Shown in pieces: positions 9,334 to 20,500 of a stretch of 64,000 bases of DNA (positions are counted from its first letter, which is position 1; each line of letters starts with the position of its first letter). Under the pieces are notes generated by a model. The model saw only the letters and a program-made list of their open reading frames with translations. It searched no databases and was not told the DNA's origin. A program made the position numbers and the translations under genes. This stretch comes from Micractinium sp. NFX-FRZ (Eukaryota; Chlorophyta; Trebouxiophyceae; Chlorellales; Chlorellaceae): contig JAPTJF010000305.1 of the NCBI GenBank assembly GCA_029339195.1, forward strand, positions 1 to 64,000, given 5' to 3'.

Positions 9334-12075
9334 TCAGTAGCCCAGCCGCTGCAGCTGCTGCGCATCCTTGCGCCACCCCTCCCGCACCTTGACCGACAGC
9401 TCCAGATACACCGGCCGCCCCAGGAACTCCTCAATCTCCGCGCGCGACGCCGTGCCCAGCTGCTTGAGCGCGCTGCCCTGCCGCCCGATGATGATGCCTT
9501 TCTGCTTCTCCTTGTCTGCAGGGCAGGGGTGGGGGTGGGGGCAAAGGCAGCAGCGGCTGTGAGCTGGCACAAGGGGAAGACTCCCTGGGGAGGAGGTGGT
9601 GGGCGGCGGAGCCAGGGAGGCTTGCCTGCAGCGGATGTGAGCACCAGTGGCCCCTGATCCTGGCCCTGTCGTAATTGCACCTCCTCTGGCCACTGCCTGC
9701 CCTGCCATGTCCTGCCCTGCCCTGCCCACCCCACCCACCCAGCACAATCTCGGCCTCTATCAAGTCCTTCTTCCCCCGCCGCTCCTTAAAGTTAATCACC
9801 TCGACTGCAGAGGGCACCATGGGGTGAATCCTGATGGTTGTAGACTCAATGAGGAAAGGCAAAGGCACGCAGCTGTCGCCTGCCTGCCCTGGGCACGCCC
9901 CCAGCACCGGTTCCATCCCCTGGTACCCACCCCAGGGTACCCAGCGTGCCCAAGCCCACGCACCCGCCACATTGTAGGGCACCTCCTGCTGGTACTGCAG
10001 GAACACGTGCTTGCGCACAATCTCCGACACAAAGAAGCGCTCCGGGTGCTCAGACACAATGTCCTGCGTCAAGGGTGGCAGGTGGGGTGCACGGCATGTG
10101 GGGCGGGGCGGCCGGGTGATGCAGCGCCGCGGCCATCAGGCAGCATGGTGCCGTTTGCTCGATCTGACTGGGGAGCACCCCTTCTCCATCTGCAGCGATG
10201 CACGCTGGCGTGCAGGGGGTGCCTGCTGAGGCACTGTCGCGCATGCACCGCACCAGTGTACCACCCCTGCTCCCCAAGCCCCAGCCTTTCAGCTCTCGCC
10301 ACCCCGCCGGCTCGCTGTTGCCTGCACCCCTGCCACCCTTGGCACCGCTCCCGTCACCCACACCTTGGGGTACAGCGAGGGCGACTCTGGCAGCTTGCTT
10401 TCCAGCCACTCCACAACCGGTTTCAGCCCGCTGCCTTCCAGCGCCGAGATGGGCAGCACCAGCTCGGCCTTGCAGTACTGGCGGTACCACTCGGACAGCA
10501 CCTCCAGCTGCTCCGGCTCCAGCAGGTCGCACTTGTTGAGCAGCTGCAGGGCAGGTTGGGGGATACATGGAGGAGGGTGCATGCTTGTGGGGGGCAGCAA
10601 GGTGCGGAGTGCGAGGCGAAGCCTGCTGGCTAGCACAGCAGCACATGGTGTGCGGGGAACACCAGAGTGGCTCTGATCCATCGCAGGGAAGGGTGGCTCT
10701 AGCAGGGGGCAGCAGCGCGCGCGCAGCAGGCAGGCAGGGTGAGGCCAGCAGTGGCAGTAGGCGGCGGCGGCTGCACGCACCACTGCCATGGGCGGCCCCC
10801 GCCAGATGTCCCCCGGCTGGATCATGGCCAGCGCCTGCTCCGGCTGGTGTGAGGCGTCCACAATGGCCAGCAGGCAGTCCGAGTCCTTGACAGCCTGAAG
10901 TGAGGGGCAGAGAAGAGGGAGCGGTGGGGTGCGATGGGGCCGGTGTGAGCAGTTGGTTGTCGGAAGGCGGCATGCCCCACTCACTATCAGCACCTGGACC
11001 AGTTCTGGAACATTGGACAAGCAGTGGGTACTACTTTGTCACAGTTTACCCGTGTTTGCGCCCCACCTGCTGCACCGCCCGCATCATCTTCTCCTCCAGC
11101 TCGTTGCGCTTGTCGGCGATGATGCCCGGCGTGTCCAGGAACACGGCCTGAGGCAACAGAAGCAGCCAGGTACAGCGGGCAGCAGCGGGGGTGGGGCATG
11201 GAAGGTGATGGGAAGAAGCGGCCAGGCAGGGTCGAAGCGGTGGCAGAGCGCGGCTGTGAAAGCCACAATGGTTCAGCCCGACTGAGCACCCCGCTCCCAT
11301 CACCCCCAGTGTGCCCGGAACCCCGGCCCGAAGAGGGATGCCCAGGATGCGGCGCCGCCCCAAATGCCTGGCTGGGCGCCTGTCTTCTCTTCCCTGACTG
11401 AAGCCCCCTCTCAACGCCCTCCCGTGCCTGCTGACCTGGAACCCCGGCTCCGAGAGGATGCCCAGGATGCGGTGCCGCGTGGTCTGCGCCTTGTGCGTCA
11501 CAATCGACAGCGCCTGCCCCAGCAGCGCGTTCATCAGCGTGCTCTTCCCCGCATTGGGCCGCCCAATGATGGCCACGAAGCCTGCACAAATGGAGTCAGG
11601 GTGGGGCAGGTGCGGGGTGCGGAGGGTGGGGCGAGGGGCCAGGAGCAGAGCCAACGGCAGGGCGGCCAACGGCGTCATGAACCCAGCAGCGCCACGCCCA
11701 GGATTTGGTGCAATTCAGGCGCAGACCTTCTACACCCCTGCGCATACCATGCCAACAGCGCAATCAGTAATTACCTGCTTTGTGGCCCGGCGGGTCGGGC
11801 GTGAAGTTGGAGTACTCCTCCAGGATTTCGGGAGGGCGGCCGCCTGTCGCCGCCGCCGCCTCCGCCGCCGCCACCTCCTCCTCATCGGGCGCCACAAAAT
11901 CCAGCTCAGTGTCGTCTGCATGCGAGCTGCGAGCTGTGCTGCGCCGAGCCCACTGCCGCCTGGCCGCTCTGGGCGCCGTACCAAGGCAGCAGCATGGTTG
12001 TGTTGGCCAGGGAAGCGGAGCCGCCGTTTGCGGCCGCTGTATAGAAACGCCGGCGATCATTGCAAGCATCGCCAT
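9334..12075 (-). CDS. ERA: Era-family GTPase with organelle presequence
   Basis: Eight exons: 12075-11775, 11581-11436, 11147-11067, 10894-10781, 10543-10364, 10063-9964, 9804-9739 and 9515-9334; 389 residues, all junctions in phase. Era binds 16S-type rRNA and helps small ribosomal subunit assembly. Visible motifs: G1 GRPNAGKS near residues 107-114, a TT pair in AQTTRHRIL (G2 region), G3 DTPG about 154-157, G4 NKCD about 217-220, G5 SALEG about 247-251, and a C-terminal KH domain with GIIIGRQG about 336-343. Roughly 100 N-terminal residues rich in Ala, Arg and Ser before the G domain suggest plastid or mitochondrial targeting. The start is the first of three close ATGs (12075). CEP70 diverges from the other side of a 321-bp spacer. 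Intron 2 carries a decayed copy of the end of exon 2. Confidence 0.92.
11276..11480 (-). repeat. Exon-2/intron-2 junction duplication in Era
   Basis: Bases about 11317-11357 repeat the 3' end of exon 2 (11438-11478), with weaker similarity extending into the flanking intron; offset about 121 bp. The copy could encode RRRILGI, as the true exon encodes RHRILGI. The copied splice donor has changed from GT to GC and the frame is shifted, so the copy appears dead. Confidence 0.8.
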
Positions 12076-12396
12076 ATGCTTGCACGAGAAAAGGAGGTCA
12101 GGCGGGGGCGGTGTCGGAACTGCTGAGCGGGGAGGTCGCGAAGGAGGCTGAACTATGGCAGATCGCACACTGAACTGTAACAAACGCCAGCAGCTAGGGC
12201 TGGCAACTCAAGCTTGGGAAGGTCCAAGAATGCTGCGCGCTCTGACCACCGTGCCCGCTCTTCCTCTGGCTGCCCAATCCAGCTCATCCGCATTCCGCAA
12301 CTTGGTGCCATTACGGCGAGCATCGAACGCTGTGCGGCCCGCTGCTGCTTGGGAGACAGAGAGGCCTGAAGCCACCCTGCCTCACGAGCCGGCTGT
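12076..12396. promoter_or_regulatory. Shared divergent promoter of Era and CEP70
   Basis: 321 bp between the two start codons. No clear TATA box. I see nothing else definable. Confidence 0.5.
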
Positions 12397-15300
12397 ATGG
12401 ACCCTGATGCCGCCTGGCTGCAGCAACAGCAACAGCTGCATGCAGGGGCGCAGCTGCCGCGGCAGCTCAGCTCGCCGTCGGTCTCGGTGCCGTCCCCCGC
12501 CCGGCGGCGCTGGGCGGATGCGCCGCCGCCCGTCACCGTGGGCATCACCGTCTCCCCCTCCTCCAGCCCGCATGCGGGTGGTGCCTGGCCCGAGTCACCT
12601 GTCAGGAACGGCAGCCCTGGGTCCCCCCACATGTTCCAGCTGAGCCCAGAAGTGCCAGGTCTGGGCAGCCTGCCGTCCGGGCATGTCATGGGTGCTGCCG
12701 ACGCCGCCAGCGAGGCGACAGATGACGACGGCGACACCCTGGTCAGCTTCCTGGCAGATCTGAAGAGCAAGTATGGCCTGATGGATCCGCTTCAGATGAC
12801 AGCAGCAGGCGTCTCGCCCGCCCGGCGGCAGCACCCACCACCCGCCACGGCACAGCCGCCGCCGCCGCCGGTGAGCGTGCGAGTGGTGGTGCGGCACGCC
12901 AGCCCAGCCAGGGGCGAGAGCAGCGAGTCCGAGGCACCGCCGCCGCCCCAGCAGCGGGCGCCGCCTCACAGCAGGCCCAGCTGGCCGATGCAGGCAGACA
13001 ACGACTGGCTGGAGCTGACGGAAGAGGAGAAGGCGGCAGCAGCTGCCAGCATGATCACCAACCCAGTCTTTGATTCCAGGCAGGCGTCGGCAGCAGAGGG
13101 CAGTGCAGGTGCGGCAGCAGACGGGGCGCCGCAGCAGGAAGCAGAGCAGGCGCAGCAGCCGGCTGAGGGTCAGCATGAGGCTGACATGGAGGCTGAGCTG
13201 GCAGCTCTGGAGGCGCTGCAACGCCAGCTGGAAGAGGCTCAGGAGCAGCTGAGGCAGCAGCAGCAGCCGGTGCCCACACAACCAGAGCCAGAACCGCCTG
13301 CAGCGCCACCGGCGGAGCAGCAGGAGGAGCCTGCGAGCGCCACCGCCGAGCCGTCTGGTGATGCAGCAGATGAGGAGCCAGGCCTGTGGGGCCCCAGCCT
13401 GCCACCGCTGCAGGGCCGGCGCCTGCCGTGGGGCTCCTTGCACACGCTGCTGGTGCAGCGGGGGTTCCCAGGCCTGCTCCCGCCCGGCCAGGATGCCTCT
13501 GCGGCGGCAGCAGCCGACCTTTTAGGTCAGCCGCCCGACCCGGCAGCCGTGTTTGAGGTGCTGCACTCTCTGCTGCAAGAGCAGGACCGCAGCGCGGCGC
13601 ACCAGCAGCGGCTTGCAGAGGCGGTGCAAGCTGCGGGGCGGCGGGAGGGCGCCATTGTGGCCAGCTTCACCGCAGCTGCCAAGCGGCGGGAGGCAGAGGT
13701 GGGCAAGTGGAAGCGGCTGGCGGTGGACAACCAGGTGGCTGCCAGGGATGCACAGAACAGCAGCCGGCAGAGCGGGCGCTCCGGGGAGGCCGCGGCTGCA
13801 GCTGCGCGGCGGCTGGAGGGCGTGGTTGACCAGCTGCAGCACGAAATACGGAGCAAGGTGGGTGCTGCGCTGGTACAGAGGACGGAGTATGGGGTGGGTT
13901 TGCAGGGGGTGGAGGGAACAGCAGGCTGAGCGGGCTACAGTGCCTGCACGGCAGAACAGCAGCAACTCGCTCTGTGAAGAAGCGTCACAGCAGTGTGCAT
14001 CTCATTGTCTCGTCCCCCTTCTCCTCCTCCCTTGCCTCTTTGTTGCAGGAGGCGGAGCTGGAGCGGCTGCGCGAGATGCTGCGGGCACAGCAGGAGCGGG
14101 ACGAGCGGCGGGCGGCAGCCGACCGCGAGGCATTTGAGCGGCTGAAGCGCGCCTATGCCGCCTCCAAGGCAGCAGACACGCCCGGCGGCGCCGCGGCGGC
14201 GCTCAAGGCGGCTGCACGGGAGATGAAGCTGATGGACGTCTGCCGGGTGTTTGAGGCGGAGCGGGCAAACCTGGCGGAGCAGGCGGCGGTGGCAGCAGCT
14301 GATGCGGCAGCAGCCACGGCGCAGCTGGCACGTGCGCAGGTGAGCCCGGGGAGGCAGTGGATTGTGCATGCAATTGGTGCTCTCCTGAGGGCGGTGCATG
14401 CACTGTTGCATGATAGCTATCTGATGCAGCTGTGTAAGCCTGGCCAAACTCGACCGGTGTCCGACTGCTGGGCTGGGTGCTGTGCCATTCAATGTGCTGT
14501 GGCGAACCGGTTCTTACTCAATCCTGTGCCGCGGTGGCTGTGCTGTATGCTGCTGCAGGAGGCCATGCACGCCGCGGGGCTGCCCTGCGAGCAGTACGAC
14601 GAAATCGAGGGGCAGGCACGCACGGCAGCGCGCGCAGCAGCAGCAGCAGAGGAGCGGGCGGCACAGTTGGCAGTGGAGGCTTCCATGCTGCGGCTGGAGG
14701 TTGCGGCCCGTCCCACGCAGGCTCAGTACGACAGCCTGAAGCGCCAGGTGGACATCATGGAGCGCCAGCTGGCAAAGGCGCAGGCGGAGCAGGAGAAGGA
14801 GGGAGGCACCATCAAAGCGTGAGTCGGGAGGGGGGGCCCAAGGCTGCATGCTCAGGGGATGACACGGGCAGGCCGAGGTATGGGTGTGCAGGTGTGACCA
14901 TGCAGCGGCAGTGGCAGGCAGGCTGAAACGCGTGCATGACCTGGCTATGCCAAGAGCAGCAGCCAACATGAGCTGTATGCGCAGCAGCGACTGCTCCCTG
15001 ACGCTAACGCATTCTGTCACACCAACACCTTCATGCAGGCACAACAAGCAGCCGCGCCGTCAGCTGAGCACGCGCGAGATGATCCTGCGCGACCGCAACA
15101 TGCAGCGCCTGGGGCTGGCCTGCGTGGAGGAGCTGCCCAAGCCAGGTGGGGCACGGCGGGCAGCGTGTGGGAATGGACGCCCTCCCTTGAGTGATGTTAT
15201 CGGCACCAAGGCAGCTCTGGGCAGTAGGCTGTACGCGAAGTGCCATAACAGCGGTTGTTACGTATTGACACAAGCATTTCTGCCCTGCCCTGCCTTGCCC

Positions 15301-17421
15301 CTGCTGCAGTGCTGGTGGAGGTGGTGCAGGATGCGTGTGCCCTGCTGGAGTGCAAGCAGCCGCTGGAGCTGTGCGCTGCCATCAAGCCTGTGCAGGACAC
15401 AGCGGCCCTAGTGCCGCGCATGGAGCGGTTCATTGGGGACGTGTGCGGGGTGAGCGGGGCCGGGGATTGGAGTGGGCCGGGGCCGGCACAACAGGTCGAT
15501 GGGGTGTGAGAAAAAAAGGCTCATTGGGGAGGAGGCGCCACCAATGGCTAGGGCCAGGGGCGCCCAGTATATACGTGTATGCCTGGCTGGCGCTGCACCT
15601 GCGGCAGGCTGCGTGGTTTGCGTGTATGCCAGCTTCCGCCCAAGTGTTTTTGACCGCCTGAGCACACAGCTGAGAGCAGCAGCATGCCTGGCTGGGTGCA
15701 GGCGGTCTTCCAGCGGGGCCTGGCGCACGTGCCCGCGGCCCTGCGGCAGGACAACCCCTCGGATGTGCCTACCATTCTGGCCGCCTGGATAGCAGGCGAG
15801 CCGCTGCATGCAATGCCTGCCAGTGGGGTGTGACTGGTGGCTGTTGAGTGACGAGCGCTGCCACCAGCTTGGGGCGCAACCACCAGGGAAGGCCAGTCAG
15901 TGAGGTAGGCTGCCAGTAATGTGCATTTGCAACTAACCAGTGTGGCCCCTCCCTCTGCAGAGCTGGGCGAGCTGCTGGAGATGCGGGGCGTGCTGAGGGC
16001 GCTGCTGCGCCAGCTGGCCAGCCGAGTCAGCATGCAGCCCAACGACCCGCCGCCGGTGAGCACACCCTGAGCACCCGCACTTGCATGCCTTGCCCTATCC
16101 TCTGACCAGCTCACCGAACTGCACTCTCTGTGATTTGTTTAGTCTCTCGTGGCCTCCCTGCTCCTCCTGCCGCCTGTGCTTACCGCTGTGTGGCCTCCCT
16201 TTCGCTCCCCCGCACAGACTGCTGCCGAGGTGGTGCCGCTAGTGGCATCACTGGTGGAGCTAGAGCGCCAGGTGTACCACTCGCGGGAGGTCCTAGAGGG
16301 TGAGAGGATGCTGTGCCGCTGGGCGCGCTGGGTGCGCTGCGCGAGTCTGCACTCGGCTGCGCTGCCTTGGCCAGCTGCTGCCATGCGAGGGGTGTGCTGC
16401 CATGCCCTGTTCTAGGCTGCGTCACGATTGCTGCGTGCTCTAAACTGGCCAGCAGGGCTGCCCTCACCCGCACTACATCTGTGCCATCTCACTCATTGGC
16501 CTGCCTGTCTGCCGTGTTTTCCCCCCTATTTTTGCTGTTGCAGCGGCGGAGACAGCGCTGGCGGCGCAGCCCGAGGTGCTGATCAACCGCATCTGCCTGC
16601 AGTTCCAGCGCCTGTTCAGCTGCAAGAGCCTGGAGGGGGTACTGCCAGCCATGAACAAGCTGTACCTGGCGCACACAGGTGGGTGATGAATGCCCGCAGT
16701 TCAGTAACAGACGTGTGCTGCTTCAAGCACCTGCAGGGGCGCTGCCTGCACAGTGCATCACAGCAGCACGTGTGGGACACTCTGCCCTGCCCTGACAAAG
16801 AGAAAGCGGTGCACACAGCAGGCACCACTCACCACTTCCGCTGCCTGCACGCTCCCAAACGTTTGGCGTCTGCAGAGGCGCAGACGTTCCTGGCGTCGCT
16901 GCGCACAGCGCTGGGCCTGGAGCCTGGTGCCAGCCTGGAGTCCTGCGCCAACCGGATGGAGCAGCTTCTGGCAGACAAGTGAGGGGGCAGTGGCTGCTTG
17001 GTCGGTGGGCCTGCTTCGACCCTGCCTGGCACAAGCACTGCTTCAATTTGGAGAGGGTTTGGCAGCGGGACGCAACTGTGCCCGCCCAATTTCCTTCGGG
17101 TGTGGCCGCATGCATGGAAATTCGTCTGTAGTTGCTGCCATGCCTGTTCATGCGCACGCCCTGCTGTCGGCCATCCCCTGCTGCAGGCGAGACGTGCTGG
17201 CCACCATGCTGCCCGCCCGGTTGCCGCATGCGGCGGCACCGGTGCTGCCGCAGAGCGCGCAGGCGGTGGTGGTGGAGGTGGTGCCGCAGCGGGGGCGGGA
17301 GCAGGAGCTGCAGCGGGCGGCCCAGGTGGCAGTGGAGCGCATGGCAGCCCGCAGGCACTGGCCGCAGGTGCAGATCTACGTGTCTGCTGCCGATGGGGGC
17401 GGCAGCGAGGCGCATGGCTGA
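12397..17421 (+). CDS. CEP70: Centrosomal protein CEP70
   Basis: Eleven exons: 12397-13857, 14049-14339, 14559-14818, 15039-15145, 15310-15449, 15702-15795, 15961-16055, 16218-16299, 16544-16678, 16876-16978 and 17187-17421; 1,000 residues, fully in phase. CEP70 is a centrosome/basal-body protein that binds gamma-tubulin and aids microtubule organisation and ciliogenesis. Recognised by the family order: a central segment LLVQRGFPGLLPP, long coiled coils (about residues 410-620), RPTQAQYDSLKRQVDIMERQ, and a C-terminal segment LQFQRLFSCKSLEGVLPAMN that matches the conserved end of animal CEP70. The first 300 residues are low-complexity Pro/Gln/Ala. Intron 6 uses a GC donor at 15796-15797, needed to keep frame. 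The final exon assumes splicing at 16979; without it the protein would stop at once with almost the same end. The algal protein is longer than the human one, mainly through its N-terminus. Confidence 0.85.
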
Positions 17422-17450
17422 GGACTTGCGGTGTTCACATATTGCCAGCC

Positions 17451-17455
17451 TGTAA
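17451..17455 (+). terminator. Candidate poly(A) signal of CEP70
   Basis: TGTAA 30 nt after the CEP70 stop. Confidence 0.5.
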
Positions 17456-17483
17456 GCACACATGGCTTCACTGGGGCCCGAAT

Positions 17484-17488
17484 TTACA
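17484..17488 (-). terminator. Candidate poly(A) signal of the secreted Pro/Cys-rich gene
   Basis: TGTAA on the minus strand, 79 nt after that gene's stop at 17567. It lies only 29 nt from the CEP70 signal, so the two 3' UTRs probably overlap. Confidence 0.5.
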
Positions 17489-17566
17489 GAGTTCTGAACA
17501 ACAGTGCTAACAGGCGGGAAGGATGGCATTGCCCAAGTGATCAGTCAGGTGTGGACTCTCCCCACC

Positions 17567-20500
17567 TCAGCACTGATTCGGAGAATCGCCGGCCTTGCAC
17601 AAACGGCAGCCGCCGGCACCGTCTGAGACGGCCCCTGGGGCGCACATCTCGCACTGGTTGGGGTTTGCCTGGCAGAAGACGCAGAGGCTGGATGCACAGA
17701 TGCGGTTGCACAGGTATTCTCGGTACAGCTGGAAGCCGCTCTGGCATGCGGTGCAGGAGCCGAATGAGCAGGTCTGGCAGTAGTCGATACCGCAGGCTCC
17801 GGTAACCCTGCACAGCAGAGCAATGGAGCAGGCAGATACAGATACAGATACTTTGGGAGGTCCTGTAGTTGCAGTATGGATTAGATTGCCATGGGAATGG
17901 GTTTCCTTTGGGCTGGGAAATCAGCAGTGCCCCTGGAGGCAACAGTAACAGTGACACTGCGCTGCACACCTTGGAGGAGGAGGCGGCGGGGATCTTTGAG
18001 GCGGCGGCGGCCTTGGCGGGGGAAACCGTTTTGGCCGTGGAGGCTGTGGCGGTGGCGGTCGCGGCGGCGGTGATTGTCGAGGTCGAGGGGGCGGGGGTGG
18101 GGGCGAGGGCGGTGGCCGTGGCGGAGGTGGGGGAGGTGATGGCTCCAGCCTGCATTGGGCAAAGTGGCATGCGGTTGGGCGTGGGCATGCATTGGGCCAG
18201 AGCTGCCAATGATCCAAGCACGCGCGGAGGCCAGCTGTGGCTTTACCTGGCCATTGGCGGAACAGGGCTGGGCCGTGGTGGGGGAGGTGAGGGCGGAGCC
18301 GGCAAGGGACGGGGGGACGGCGGCGGCCGCAGCGCGAGAGCTGGGGCACGCAAGTCAGGGGGGGAGGGAGGTACAGGTGCTTCGACCAACGGAGGAGGTG
18401 GGCGAAGGTCTTCAGGCGGTGGTGCTTCCACTGCTAGCGGGGATGGAGGTCGTGACTGTGCTGGGCGTGGTGAGGGAGGCGGTGGCGGTTGAAGGGGAGG
18501 TGAGGGAGGCGGAAGCAAAGGCAGAGGTGGGGAAGGGCGTGGCGGTGGGGGAGGGGTGCGCAGCGGTGTTGGGGGTGGGGGAGGACGTGGTGGGGATGGT
18601 CTCGGCGGGGGAGGGGGAGGGGGAGGGCGGGGCTTTGGCGGCGGAGGAGGCCGTTGCCGTGGCGGGGGAGGGCGCGCCCCGCAGCCGCTGCCCACGCCAG
18701 GCAGGCAGGCACAGTATGCCAGGAACGTCACATCATCCACCACCACTCCTTCCTCTTTGTCCTTCAATTTGAGGTACCAGGGCCCCCAACTCCCGTACCA
18801 CTGCAGGCAGCAGCGGGAGGAACGTCAGCTGGCTGCGGCATCATGGCCCAACTTGCGGCAGTGCTGGTCCCTGGCAGGCTCATGTGGCGAGCGCACAGAT
18901 ACCCCTCCTCCCCTCACATGAAAGCCCTTGAAGACGGAGCCCAGGCCGAGCTTGGCATTGAAGGAAGCGGCTGCCTTGGCCTCATCAATCCCGTATGCAA
19001 GTGTGGCCCGGAGGGAGTGGGTGACCGAGCATTGCCCCAGAAGCAGGGCCCAGCTGGCGATGCCGTCCTGGCCCGCAACAGCCGGCGGCATGCCACGCAC
19101 GTCTCCACTGATAGTGGCCTGAAGGTGGGGGCTGAGCGAAGCGGAGGCCTGGACTGTAGCTGCAGTGAGGAGGTGGGGAATGCCAGCGCCGGGGAAAGGC
19201 ATACGGCTGCTCAGATTTGGAAAGAACGTCATCTTTTTATGAACAGCGTCACAGCCAGTGCCGGGGGTGCTGCAGACAGCTTTGGTACGCAGCCAGCAGC
19301 ACGCCGCCAAGCAGCCATAGGAAATGCTGCACAACCGTGCACTGCACCTCCAAACAGGCCCGCACTCACCTGAAGCTCCAAAGCTGTCTGTGCCCGCATC
19401 GGCCCACAGGCCCACAGAAATGTTTGGGACAATGCCAGCAGTGAAGGTTGCGCTGGCAGCAGCTGACCAGTCCATCTCGAGCGGCAGTGGCTCATTGTCC
19501 ACGTCAACGTTCTGCAAGCACACAGCATTCATGCATAGTTTGCCATTTAAATGACAGGGCAGCTGAGAGATGCCACCAGCATGCGCGCCAGGCAGGAGAG
19601 CACCCGCCGCTGGCGCTGGCAGCCGCAGCATCTCAAGTTGGCATCACAGCGCCGCCTGCCAAGCCACTCACCCGAGACAGCATGATGCTCCCCATCTTTG
19701 GGTTTCGCAGGTAATGGGCCGACAGCTGGGCAGTGCTCACAAAGCCTGCAAAAGGTGGGGCAGGGGCAGGGCTGGAGCGTGGGTGCAGCTGGGGGGGGGT
19801 GCCACATTCCCCAAGTGGAGTGCATAACTGCCTGACTGCCTGACTGACTGTAGCACTGCTTTGGCACTCGGTTCCGAGGCGCGGGCCCCCCTTGATGCGA
19901 CCACGGGAGAGAAGAGACATGCGCACACATATGACATACTTGGAGTGGCAGATCAGGGCAACCATGCTGGCGCTTCCAACACCCACCAGAGGTTGCAGTG
20001 AAGGACACCTCGGCATCCAGGTCTGCGACATGGGAGGGGACCACAAAATGCAAGGTGGTGTGTGTTATGTGTGCGGCACGCACAGCACGGTATGCCCCAG
20101 CATGACGCTGCAGCACGTGGCCTACCCGCACGCAGCACGTCACAGCACAGTGCTGCACAGCACAGCACAGCACAGCACAGCACAGCACAGCACAGCGCAG
20201 CGCAGCGCAGCGCACTTATAGTCCATACAAAGTCCAGTCGCCCCCTCATGCCCGCTCCAAACTTGATGCCGCCAATGTTCACACTGGCGCTAAGACCCGG
20301 GATGGCAATGTCGTCCAGAAGCTCGACCTCTGATTCGTACTCCGCCTCCAGGCCGGCACTGCAAAAGGAAGCTCAGAACATTGAAGCAGCGGGAGCAGGG
20401 CAGCATGCACGTTTGGGTGGGCACATTTGCACGCATGTGGCCGACTGGCGCCGCCATGTTGCCGCCCCGCCACTGTGCTGCTGCGCGGCCTCTGTACCAA

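Noticed and set aside
15510..15545. Possible copy of the CEP70 exon 5 end (TCATTGGGGA) in intron 5
   Set aside because: Only about ten bases match; too short to separate from chance.
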